A stretch of DNA of 5,554 nucleotides, from assembly GCA_904502015.1 (NCBI GenBank), contig CAJGEA010000139.1, positions 1 to 5,554 on the forward strand, given 5' to 3'. Source of the stretch: an uncultured Clostridia bacterium (lineage in GTDB: Bacteria > Bacillota > Clostridia > Oscillospirales > CAG-272). The notes under the pieces are model-generated. The model was given only the letters and a program-made list of their open reading frames with translations, was not told the origin of the DNA and searched no databases. The position numbers and the translations under genes were made by a program. Position 1 is the first letter of the stretch, and each line of letters begins with the position of its first letter. This document shows, piece by piece, positions 1 to 5,179 of this stretch.

Positions 1-49
1 CCTTAAACCAAAGAATATCTATACCCGATAAGGAATATTGCTGTTTTAC

Positions 50-107
50 CTGTAGGGGCGCCCCTGTGTGGGCGCCCATGGGAGGCCACATAGGGCCTCC
101 CCTACAG
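50..107. repeat. Short palindromic intergenic repeat, 58 bp
   Basis: The ends are perfect 9-bp inverted repeats, CTGTAGGGG (50-58) and CCCCTACAG (99-107). Inside lie two copies of the self-complementary octamer GGGCGCCC (56-63 and 70-77) and a hairpin GGGAGGCC (80-87) / GGCCTCCC (94-101). The block is very GC-rich in AT-rich surroundings. It looks like a small non-autonomous palindromic repeat (MITE- or REP-like). Dispersal in the genome is inferred from its form, since only one copy is in the window. There is no T-tract on either side, so a terminator role is not supported. Confidence 0.6.
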
Positions 108-185
108 CGGCTAAATAAACACCCCGACAAACCCCAATTTACAGATGCGAAAAAAGAAAAATTTGTCTGTCACATTCCAAAGCTC

Positions 186-214
186 TTGCATTCCCTCGGG
201 GGGTGTGTTATAAT
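186..214 (+). promoter_or_regulatory. Sigma-A-like promoter of the polysaccharide O-acetylation operon
   Basis: A perfect -10 box TATAAT (209-214) is preceded by TGT at 206-208, an extended -10 (TGn). A partial -35 TTGCAT (186-191) lies at a 17-bp spacing; only its first three bases match the consensus, so the extended -10 probably does most of the work. Transcription would start near 221, leaving a leader of about 45 nt before the first gene, whose Shine-Dalgarno GGGGAGG is at 253-259. Confidence 0.6.
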
Positions 215-265
215 AAAAAGGTAGTATAAATTTTTGCCACGCCGATCGTCAAGGGGAGGTTTTTC

Positions 266-1744
266 ATGGTCTTTTCCAGCCTGCTGTTCGTCTTCGCCTT
301 TCTCGTTTTGTGCTACGGGGTGTATCTGCTCGCCCCCTCGCTCAAGGCGCGCAACACCGTGCTTTTGGTGTTCTCCCTCGTGTTCTACGCATGGGGAGGG
401 CCGCCTCTCGTCCTGCTTTTGTGCCTCGAAACCTTCATTTGCTTCGTGGGAGCGCATATGATCGCCGCGCAGCTCCCCACGCCGTTTGACCCCGACCGCC
501 CCGAGGATCGGAAAATGCAGAAGTTCTTTCTGTGGCTGACGGTGGGACTTTGCCTCGGCATCCTCGTGATCTATAAGTATGCGGGCTTCTTCTCCCGCAC
601 GATTGAGAGCATCTTCGGACTGGACAAGCTTCTGCCCGACGTGGCACTTCCCATCGGTATCTCCTTCTATACCTTCCAGCTTATCTCCTACGTGGTCGAT
701 GTGTATCGCGGCGAAACCCCGCCCCAGCGCAATTACGCCAAGCTCCTGCTCTACACCGCGCTGTTCCATCAATGCATCGCGGGGCCCATCGTGCGCTACG
801 TGGACGTGGCCCGTGAGCTGAACGACCGCCGCATGAGCCTTGACGAGACGTGGCGGGGCATGGTGCGATTTACGGTGGGCCTTGCCAAGAAGGCAGTGCT
901 GGCCAATACCTGTGCCATGATCGCGGACTCCCTCCTCGCCGCCGACAAGCTGGGTGCGGGGGCGGTGTCCTCGGCCTCGGCGCTGCTCGGCATGACGGCG
1001 TATATGCTGCAGATCTATCTGGATTTCTCGGCGTACTCCGATATGGCGATCGGCATGGGACTCATGGTGGGCTTCCACTTTAAGGAGAATTTCAATTACC
1101 CCTACGTCGCCGACTCGGTGACGGATTTCTGGCGGCGGTGGCATATCTCTCTGTCCTCGTTCTTCCGCGATTACGTTTACATACCCCTCGGCGGCAACCG
1201 TTGCTCCAAGGGGCGGCATATTTTTAACCTCATCGTTGTCTGGGCGCTCACGGGTTTCTGGCACGGCGCTTCCTGGAATTTCATTCTGTGGGGCCTGTAT
1301 TTCGTGGTGTTCCTGATCCTCGAAAAGTATGTGTTCCGCTGGGCGCGCGAGAGTCACGGCTGGAAAAAGCAACTCCGCCGCGCCTACACGCTGGCTGTGG
1401 TGTGGTTCGGCTGGGTGCTGTTCCGCTTTGACGATATGGCGCTCCTCGGAGATGCGCTCTCCTGCCTGTTCGGCTTTGGAAACGGCTTTGTGGACATGAC
1501 TGCCCGTACCACCCTGCTCAATTATATTTTCTTCCTGCCCGTAGCCATCCTTGCCTGCACGCCCATTGTGCCGTGGCTGGCAGGGAAGCTTAAGGCCGCA
1601 GCCACCTGTCGCGGCGGCGCGGGTGTACTCTCTCTCGGCGTGATGAATGCCGCCGCAGCGATTGCTCCCGTTCTGCTCTTGGGTTTGTCCGCCCTCGCCC
1701 TCGTGGGGGACAGCTACAATCCCTTCCTCTATTTCCGATTCTGA
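266..1744 (+). CDS. MBOAT family O-acyltransferase (AlgI/DltB-like)
   Basis: This 492-residue polytopic membrane protein belongs to the membrane-bound O-acyltransferase family. Such proteins move an acyl group, usually acetyl, from a cytoplasmic donor across the membrane for attachment to a secreted or cell-wall polysaccharide. The N-terminus (hydrophobic segment, then RN, then a YAWG motif near residues 41-44) is typical of AlgI relatives. The family core is intact: HQCIAGPIVRY in the middle, DFSAYSDMAIG, then FWRRWHISLS with His293, FFRDYVYIPLGG, and finally LTGFWHGASWNF with His333, which corresponds to the essential histidine of AlgI (His322 in Pseudomonas by my recollection). Length is normal for the family. 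The start is fixed by GGGGAGG at 253-259, six bases before the ATG. The next gene begins 18 bp after the stop and encodes the usual partner, so this is an operon. The polymer modified cannot be read from the sequence. The family call is firm; acetyl as the acyl group is inferred from AlgI relatives. Confidence 0.95.
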   Translation: MVFSSLLFVFAFLVLCYGVYLLAPSLKARNTVLLVFSLVFYAWGGPPLVLLLCLETFICFVGAHMIAAQLPTPFDPDRPEDRKMQKFFLWLTVGLCLGILVIYKYAGFFSRTIESIFGLDKLLPDVALPIGISFYTFQLISYVVDVYRGETPPQRNYAKLLLYTALFHQCIAGPIVRYVDVARELNDRRMSLDETWRGMVRFTVGLAKKAVLANTCAMIADSLLAADKLGAGAVSSASALLGMTAYMLQIYLDFSAYSDMAIGMGLMVGFHFKENFNYPYVADSVTDFWRRWHISLSSFFRDYVYIPLGGNRCSKGRHIFNLIVVWALTGFWHGASWNFILWGLYFVVFLILEKYVFRWARESHGWKKQLRRAYTLAVVWFGWVLFRFDDMALLGDALSCLFGFGNGFVDMTARTTLLNYIFFLPVAILACTPIVPWLAGKLKAAATCRGGAGVLSLGVMNAAAAIAPVLLLGLSALALVGDSYNPFLYFRF

Positions 1745-1762
1745 TCAAGGAGGCACTGACAC

Positions 1763-3148
1763 ATGAATGATCTTGAATTGAAAACGACCGTCGAGCCCTC
1801 CTTGACCGAGGACAGAACGGCTGAAACTCAAACCGCGCCTCAAGAGCCCGCAACCCCCACTCCCTCTGTATCGGTGGGAGCCAAGGCACTCGGCATTCTT
1901 CTTCCTGTCGCGCTTCTGTGCGTGGGATTTGTTGTGGGGCTTTTGTGGTTCGCCCGCCCTGAGGTGTCCGAAACCGAAAAGCGCGAGCTGACCGATTTCC
2001 CGATCCTGACGTGGGACAGCTTTGTGTCGGGTGAGTTTACCGACGGTATTGGCCGTTGGTACGCCGATACCATCCCCGGGCGCGAGGGGCTGATCCGCGC
2101 CTACCACGCCGTCAGCTCGCTGTTTGGCATCCAGTCCGAGCAGTATCAGGGCGGTGTCGGCGAGGACGTGCCCGATGAAACTATGGGTGTGCCCGATGAC
2201 GAGCCCCCGCCTCCGCCCGATGAAGGCGGCGAGGGCGGCGAGCAGGTGGGCGGTTACTATGTGTCGGGCGACACCGCTTATGAACTGTATTTCTTCAGCC
2301 AATCGGGGGCGTATGAGTACGCCCGCCTCATCAATCTGGCCGCCGAAAAGTTAGAGGGCAAGGCTACTGTGTACGACATGGTCATCCCGCTGTACTACAC
2401 CTTTGCGCTGGGGAGTGACGTGCAAAAGAATCTCGGCGTCGCCGACGGCGGCGAGGTCATGCGCTACATCTACTCGGGTATGTCCGACGGCGTCAAGACC
2501 GTGGACGTTTACACCCCTCTGATGGAGCACCGTGACGAGTACATCTACTTCCGCACCGACCATCACTGGACGGCAACGGGCGCGTACTACGCCTACACCG
2601 CCTACTGCGAGAGGGTGGGTATTACCCCCGTGCCGTTGGAGAGCTACGAGAAGCTGGCCTTTGAGGGCTTCCTCGGCACGCTGTACGCGAAAACCAACAA
2701 GCAGGCGCTGGCCGACAACCCCGATACGGTATATGCCTACGTCCCCAAGGGCACGAACGCCATGATCACTCACCAAGCGGACGGCACGACGGTGGACTGG
2801 TACTCCATCGTCAACCGCAAGACCGACACGTGGTATCAGAACGCCGCGTCCAAGTACAACTGCTTCATCGCGGGCGATCATCCGCTCATTGAAATCCATA
2901 ACGAGAACGTCGCCGACGACCGCAAGGGCACGAGCGTGGTGCTGGTCAAGGAGTCCTTCGGCAACGCCTTCGCCCCCTTCCTCGTGGACAGTTACGAGCA
3001 TATCTACATCATCGACTACCGCTACTACGACGGTACGTTGACCGATTTCGTTTCCGACAAGCCCAACTGCGACGTGGCCTTCCTCAACAACGTGGTCGCT
3101 ACCACCGCAGGCGCGCGACTCTCTGAAATGAAGCGATTTATTGGGTGA
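1763..3148 (+). CDS. DHHW family protein, AlgX/AlgJ-like O-acetylation partner
   Basis: This 461-residue protein has a cytoplasmic N-terminus of about 40 residues rich in Thr, Pro and Glu, then a single transmembrane segment (about 45-63), which places the rest outside the cell. The extracellular part opens with the family signature ETEKRELTDFP (about 70-80) and GEFTDGIGRWYADTIPGRE. The DHHW motif is D266-H267-H268-W269 in YFRTDHHWTATG, and the probable nucleophile is Ser398 in KESFGNAF. Asp266, His268 and Ser398 would be the SGNH-type triad, matching Asp-x-His and Ser in AlgX and AlgJ. These proteins act with an MBOAT partner to place acetyl groups on an exported polysaccharide, and the upstream gene supplies that partner. 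Its own Shine-Dalgarno AAGGAGG (1747-1753) lies in the 18-bp gap. One oddity is an acidic, Pro/Gly-rich stretch at residues 134-164 with five consecutive prolines (148-152), probably a flexible linker or family-variable insertion. The family call is secure; the substrate is unknown. Confidence 0.9.
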   Translation: MNDLELKTTVEPSLTEDRTAETQTAPQEPATPTPSVSVGAKALGILLPVALLCVGFVVGLLWFARPEVSETEKRELTDFPILTWDSFVSGEFTDGIGRWYADTIPGREGLIRAYHAVSSLFGIQSEQYQGGVGEDVPDETMGVPDDEPPPPPDEGGEGGEQVGGYYVSGDTAYELYFFSQSGAYEYARLINLAAEKLEGKATVYDMVIPLYYTFALGSDVQKNLGVADGGEVMRYIYSGMSDGVKTVDVYTPLMEHRDEYIYFRTDHHWTATGAYYAYTAYCERVGITPVPLESYEKLAFEGFLGTLYAKTNKQALADNPDTVYAYVPKGTNAMITHQADGTTVDWYSIVNRKTDTWYQNAASKYNCFIAGDHPLIEIHNENVADDRKGTSVVLVKESFGNAFAPFLVDSYEHIYIIDYRYYDGTLTDFVSDKPNCDVAFLNNVVATTAGARLSEMKRFIG

Positions 3149-3152
3149 TATT

Positions 3153-3315
3153 TGCAGGGGCTTTGCCCCTGCACCCCACCAAAACCTTTCTTGAAAGAAA
3201 GGTTTTGGATTCCAAAGAACTTAAAAAATAGATATTTTTCTCAAAGTTTTTGGGGTTCCAAGCCCCTTTTTACAAAAAGGGGCTTGGTGGGGGTTCAGGG
3301 GGCAACGCCCCCTGA
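3153..3315. repeat. 163-bp palindromic intergenic element (MITE-like)
   Basis: Four hairpins are nested in one large imperfect inverted repeat. Hairpin 1: 9-bp stem 3153-3161 / 3165-3173. Hairpin 2: 12-bp perfect stem CCAAAACCTTTC (3179-3190) / 3197-3208. Hairpin 3: 14-bp perfect stem 3258-3271 / 3274-3287. Hairpin 4: 9-bp stem 3295-3303 / 3307-3315. The two halves also mirror each other: the left end (3153-3184) resembles the reverse complement of the right end (3283-3315), and the centre is AAAAATA-GA-TATTTTT (3224-3239). It fills the gap between the DHHW gene (ends 3148) and the Shine-Dalgarno of the PHP gene (3324-3331). Such design fits a non-autonomous transposable repeat. Its hairpins could also attenuate or terminate transcription between the operon and the PHP gene, but none has a clean T-tract on the + strand. 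Repetition elsewhere in the genome is inferred, not seen. Confidence 0.75.
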
Positions 3316-3323
3316 TAATCTAC

Positions 3324-3331
3324 AAAGGAGG
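3324..3331 (+). promoter_or_regulatory. Ribosome binding site that sets the PHP gene start
   Basis: AAAGGAGG lies six bases before the ATG at 3338. The reading frame stays open upstream to a TTG at 3152, but that stretch is the palindromic repeat and its TTG has no Shine-Dalgarno. The conserved PHP domain begins right at the ATG, so the 62-codon extension is not part of the protein. Confidence 0.9.
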
Positions 3332-3337
3332 CTCAAT

Positions 3338-4015
3338 ATGCCCATCTACGAGCTGCACGCCCATACTGCCGAGTGCGACAAGGCCGCCCACGTGGGCGGT
3401 GCTGACATGGTGCGTATGTACCGTGACGCCGGATACGACGGTATGGTGATCACCGATCACTACTTTTCGTTGTTCTTCGAGTGGTTTGCCGACGAGCTGC
3501 GGGGCGCGGATCACCGCACCACCATTGAGCGGTGGCAGAAAGGCTACTACGCCGCCCGTAACGAGGGCGAGCGGCTCGGCTTTACGGTGCTGGCGGGCGC
3601 CGAGGTGCGCTTTGACGGCAGCATCAACGACTACCTCGTGTACGGCGTGGAGGCGGATTTCTTTTTGACCGCGCCTCGACTCAACGAGCTCGGCTCGGTG
3701 GAGGCTCTGACCGCCATTCTTCCGCCCGAGGCGCTGGTGGTGCAGGCGCACCCCTTCCGCAACGGCATGACGGTGCAGGATCCCGCGCCGCTCCACGGCA
3801 TTGAGGTCTATAACGGCGGCACAGAGTCCATCCGCAACGAGCTGGCCGAGCGGCTGGCCGCCCACAGCGGCAAAATCATGACCTCGGGCTCGGATTTCCA
3901 TTGTACCGATCATCTCGCGCGCGGTGGCATCGTCACCGACCAACCCATCCGCACTTCTGGCGAGCTTGCCTCCGTCCTGCGGAGCGGGGCGTATACCCTG
4001 CGGCGGGGGGAGTAA
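3338..4015 (+). CDS. PHP domain metal-dependent hydrolase (phosphoesterase-like)
   Basis: This soluble, presumably cytoplasmic protein of 225 residues has the metal-binding motifs of the polymerase-and-histidinol-phosphatase (PHP) superfamily in order: ELHAHT with His7 and His9, ITDH with Asp40 and His41, GAEVRF with Glu89, VQAHPF with His138, and GSDFHC with Asp186 and His188. These would hold a two- or three-metal centre of the kind that hydrolyses phosphoester bonds in HisK-like phosphatases and in TrpH/RNase AM-type enzymes. The substrate cannot be told from the sequence. The protein is a bare catalytic domain with no extra module. It starts at the ATG preceded by AAAGGAGG (3324-3331) and is followed by a strong terminator at 4061-4092. 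It may be a separate unit or be reached by read-through from the O-acetylation operon across the 163-bp repeat; I see no clear promoter directly before it. Confidence 0.9.
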   Translation: MPIYELHAHTAECDKAAHVGGADMVRMYRDAGYDGMVITDHYFSLFFEWFADELRGADHRTTIERWQKGYYAARNEGERLGFTVLAGAEVRFDGSINDYLVYGVEADFFLTAPRLNELGSVEALTAILPPEALVVQAHPFRNGMTVQDPAPLHGIEVYNGGTESIRNELAERLAAHSGKIMTSGSDFHCTDHLARGGIVTDQPIRTSGELASVLRSGAYTLRRGE

Positions 4016-4060
4016 TGCGAACAGAAGCAAGCATGCCCGAAAGGACAGTTTTGCGATATC

Positions 4061-4092
4061 ACGGCATACCTCAAAAGAGGTGTGCCGTTTTT
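4061..4092 (+). terminator. Rho-independent terminator after the PHP gene
   Basis: The stem is ACGGCATACCTC (4061-4072) / GAGGTGTGCCGT (4077-4088), 12 pairs including one G-U, with an AAAA loop and a run of five T at 4088-4092. It ends the GC-rich, PHP-containing transcript. Confidence 0.92.
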
Positions 4093-4203
4093 ATTCGCTT
4101 CAATTGGTGTGACTAAGATATGCATATATTTGCTTGAAAAACTTGTAAAAAAACGGGAAAACACACGTTTTAAAATAAACATTTATAAAATTCAATAAAA
4201 GTA

Positions 4204-4232
4204 TTTACAATTGACAAAATCTGTGATATAAT
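4204..4232 (+). promoter_or_regulatory. Strong sigma-A promoter before the structured RNA
   Basis: The -35 is TTTACA (4204-4209) and the -10 is TATAAT (4227-4232), with a 17-bp spacer and an extended -10 TGA at 4224-4226. Upstream sequence (about 4171-4203) is almost pure A/T like an UP element. A start seven bases after the -10 is 4239, exactly the first base of the long basal stem of the RNA. A tempting TTGACA at 4211-4216 is only 10 bp from the -10 and is not its partner. Confidence 0.85.
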
Positions 4233-4238
4233 ACTTAT

Positions 4239-4448
4239 GCCAAACAAATTTAATAGTAGAATTAGCGGTATCTTTTCCTTTTGGGATAGTTATACCCTTT
4301 TTTCGCCATAATCATTTTTAGAATTTGGTAAAAGCGCAAATTCCACTTAAATGGTTATGGTAGAGATACTCTAATTCTATTTAAATTTGTTTGGCGACAA
4401 TCGGAGTTTGCGTTTTTCGGAGCGTTAACTGCGGTTGACGCTCTTTTT
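4239..4448 (+). ncRNA. Structured RNA of unknown family, about 210 nt (free sRNA or leader)
   Basis: The 5' end GCCAAACAAATTTAA (4239-4253) pairs perfectly with 4381-4395. After a small internal loop (4254-4256 / 4380), TAGAATTAG (4257-4265) pairs with 4371-4379, and GTATCTTT (4268-4275) pairs with 4362-4369 with one G-U. This closes a three-way junction. One arm is a short hairpin, GGG-A-TA / TA-CCC (4283-4297). The other arm is CCATAATCATTT (4306-4317) / AAATGGTTATGG (4349-4360), then an internal loop, then GAATTTG (4321-4327) / CAAATTC (4337-4343) with a 9-nt loop. A 24-nt linker leads to the terminator at 4420-4448. A strong promoter begins the transcript at the base of the stem. I find no T-box, tRNA, SRP, RNase P, tmRNA or hammerhead core. 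A divergent 6S-like RNA is possible because the shape is a long rod with a bulged middle. A riboswitch-like leader for the lipoprotein gene 32 nt downstream is the other option. A MITE with long inverted ends is less likely given the promoter fit and the lack of target duplications. Confidence 0.65.
4420..4448 (+). terminator. Rho-independent terminator between structured RNA and lipoprotein gene
   Basis: The stem is GAGCGTTAAC (4420-4429) / GTTGACGCTC (4434-4443), 10 pairs with one G-U, loop TGCG, followed by TTTTT (4444-4448) and more T-rich sequence. It lies only 18 bases before the Shine-Dalgarno of the next gene. I find no sequence upstream able to pair well with its 5' arm, so it does not look like a switch with an obvious antiterminator. 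Confidence 0.85.
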
Positions 4449-4466
4449 ATTTTATATTTATCTTTT

Positions 4467-4471
4467 GGAGG
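4467..4471 (+). promoter_or_regulatory. Ribosome binding site that sets the lipoprotein start
   Basis: GGAGG lies eight bases before the ATG at 4480. The frame is open to a TTG at 4435, but that codon sits inside the terminator hairpin and would put a 15-residue extension in front of a normal signal peptide. The ATG is therefore the start. Confidence 0.88.
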
Positions 4472-4479
4472 AAAAGGAA

Positions 4480-4941
4480 ATGAAGAAATTTTTGGCTGTA
4501 ATCTCCCTGCTGTTGGCAATGTGCTTGTACTTCACCTCTTGTGGCGGATCGACGAAAAAAGAATCTGAATTTTTCGATCTTGTATCGGAAACGCAAGAGC
4601 TTTTGGACGAATACGCAGATGATATTTATTCGTGCTGGTATGATTACATATACGAGGATGAATATTTAAGTGTAGATAGCGCGATTTTGTCAGCAATGAA
4701 CATGAACTCGGATAACATTGATATCATTGAATCGAACAATGAGCGAATTAAGGAATTATATAAAAAGGCCAAAGACGGCAAACTTGAATCCGAAGTCAAG
4801 GAAGTAATGCAGGCATACAATGACTACTATGCTTTTGTTATGGAGGTAAGCGGATCGTTTAATTCGTTCTCCGCCAGCAAGGAAACACTTAAAAAAGAAC
4901 TATCAAGTGCGCTGAAAAATTTGGAATTTGAATTAGATTAA
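4480..4941 (+). CDS. Small lipoprotein of unknown function
   Basis: The 153-residue product starts with MKKFLAVISLLLAMCLYFTS and then Cys21: a short positive n-region, a hydrophobic core and a lipobox (FTS-C) followed by Gly-Gly-Ser. It should be lipid-modified on Cys21 and anchored to the outer face of the membrane. The mature part is hydrophilic, rich in Glu, Asp, Lys, Ser and Tyr, and looks mainly alpha-helical, with likely amphipathic helices in SETQELLDEYADDIYSCWYD, in residues about 84-110 and in KETLKKELSSALKNLEFELD at the C-terminus. A second cysteine in the mature part is at DIYSCW. I recognise no enzyme motif. Codon and base use are clearly more AT-rich than in the flanking genes. 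The gene lies right after a structured RNA and its terminator and has no room for its own promoter between terminator and ATG, so expression probably depends on read-through. Confidence 0.85.
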   Translation: MKKFLAVISLLLAMCLYFTSCGGSTKKESEFFDLVSETQELLDEYADDIYSCWYDYIYEDEYLSVDSAILSAMNMNSDNIDIIESNNERIKELYKKAKDGKLESEVKEVMQAYNDYYAFVMEVSGSFNSFSASKETLKKELSSALKNLEFELD

Positions 4942-4952
4942 GATGTCATTTT

Positions 4953-4993
4953 GCAAACCGATGAAACAGTATTTCATCCGCTTTTGGTTTTGC
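4953..4993 (+). other. Two-tier hairpin after the lipoprotein gene
   Basis: The inner stem is GATGAAA (4960-4966) / TTTCATC (4972-4978) with loop CAGTA. The outer stem is GCAAACC (4953-4959) / GGTTTTGC (4986-4993) with one bulged base and an unpaired CGCTTTT on the 3' side. There is no T-tract after it, so it is more likely a 3'-end RNA structure or repeat than a terminator. Confidence 0.4.
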
Positions 4994-5013
4994 TTCAAAT
5001 CCGTGCTTTAAAA

Positions 5014-5049
5014 AAAGGGCAGAGAATTTTGTAACATTCTTTGCCCTTT
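5014..5049. terminator. Terminator-like hairpin, possibly bidirectional
   Basis: The stem is AAAGGGCAGAGAAT (5014-5027) / ATTCTTTGCCCTTT (5036-5049), 14 pairs including one G-U, with an 8-nt loop. On the + strand only TTT plus ATCT follows the GC-rich part, a weak tail; on the - strand seven T (complement of 5010-5016) follow, a strong tail. It probably ends the lipoprotein transcript. No minus-strand gene coming from the right is visible in the window. Confidence 0.6.
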
Positions 5050-5071
5050 ATCTGTCGGTGGATAATATACT

Positions 5072-5111
5072 CAAAAAGTTGTACAATGCCCCTTCGGGCG
5101 CACTCTTTTTG
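5072..5111. other. Hairpin with A/T arms before the choloylglycine hydrolase gene
   Basis: The outer arms CAAAAAG (5072-5078) and CTTTTTG (5105-5111) enclose a GCCC (5088-5091) / GGGC (5096-5099) hairpin and a perfect palindrome TTGTACAA (5079-5086). The GC-rich stem followed by CACTCTTTTT resembles a weak terminator. The palindrome could instead be a protein-binding site. Neither reading is proven. Confidence 0.35.
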
Positions 5112-5144
5112 TATAATTCCCAATCGTTGCGGTGATACTGTGGG

Positions 5145-5150
5145 TATAAT
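5145..5150 (+). promoter_or_regulatory. Possible -10 box for the choloylglycine hydrolase gene
   Basis: TATAAT lies 29 bases before the ATG at 5180. No good -35 exists at 16-18 bp; TTGCGG (5127-5132) is only 12 bp away. Another TATAAT at 5112-5117 also lacks a -35. The promoter may need an activator, or the match may be chance in AT-rich sequence. Confidence 0.35.
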
Positions 5151-5179
5151 AAATCCTATGTCAAAAAAGGAGAAACCCT

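Larger units (their letters stand above)
4093..5160. other. AT-rich island between GC-rich genes
   Basis: Base composition drops sharply after the terminator at 4092 and recovers at the gene starting at 5180. The stretch 4093-4203 has no gene that I can support, only A/T-rich sequence which may act as an UP element for the promoter that follows, plus a weak AAAACG (4150-4155) / CGTTTT (4166-4171) repeat. The rest holds a structured RNA, a terminator, one small lipoprotein gene and three hairpins. The contrast suggests separate acquisition or a different selective regime. I see no integrase, transposase or flanking direct repeat. Confidence 0.55.

Noticed and set aside
50..107. CRISPR repeat or array
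   Set aside because: There is a single palindromic unit with no regularly spaced copies or spacers.
170..1372. Minus-strand open frame of 400 codons opposite the MBOAT gene
   Set aside because: Its translation is a low-complexity, His/Arg/Glu-rich sequence with no domain, and it lies antisense to a clear membrane protein with intact motifs. It is a shadow of GC-rich codon use.
1745..3001. Minus-strand frames of 185 and 216 codons opposite the DHHW gene
   Set aside because: They have no recognisable motif, no plausible ribosome site, and lie fully antisense to the DHHW gene. Shadows.
3320..4030. Minus-strand frame of 236 codons opposite the PHP gene
   Set aside because: It mirrors the PHP gene almost end to end, and the + strand holds all PHP metal motifs in order.
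4150..4171. AAAACG / CGTTTT repeat as a terminator
   Set aside because: The stem has only two GC pairs and a 10-nt loop, and a strong terminator already lies at 4061-4092.
4211..4216. TTGACA as the -35 of the RNA promoter
   Set aside because: It lies only 10 bp from the TATAAT at 4227, too close. TTTACA at 4204 has the correct 17-bp spacing.
4239..4395. MITE-type transposable element with 15-bp perfect inverted ends
   Set aside because: No target-site duplication is visible (flanks end ACTTAT and begin GACAAT), and the promoter start point, internal arms and terminator fit an RNA gene better. Not fully excluded.
4239..4448. T-box leader or hammerhead-type ribozyme
   Set aside because: No T-box AGGGTGG-type sequence is present, and no CTGATGA core with a GAAA strand occurs at the three-way junction.
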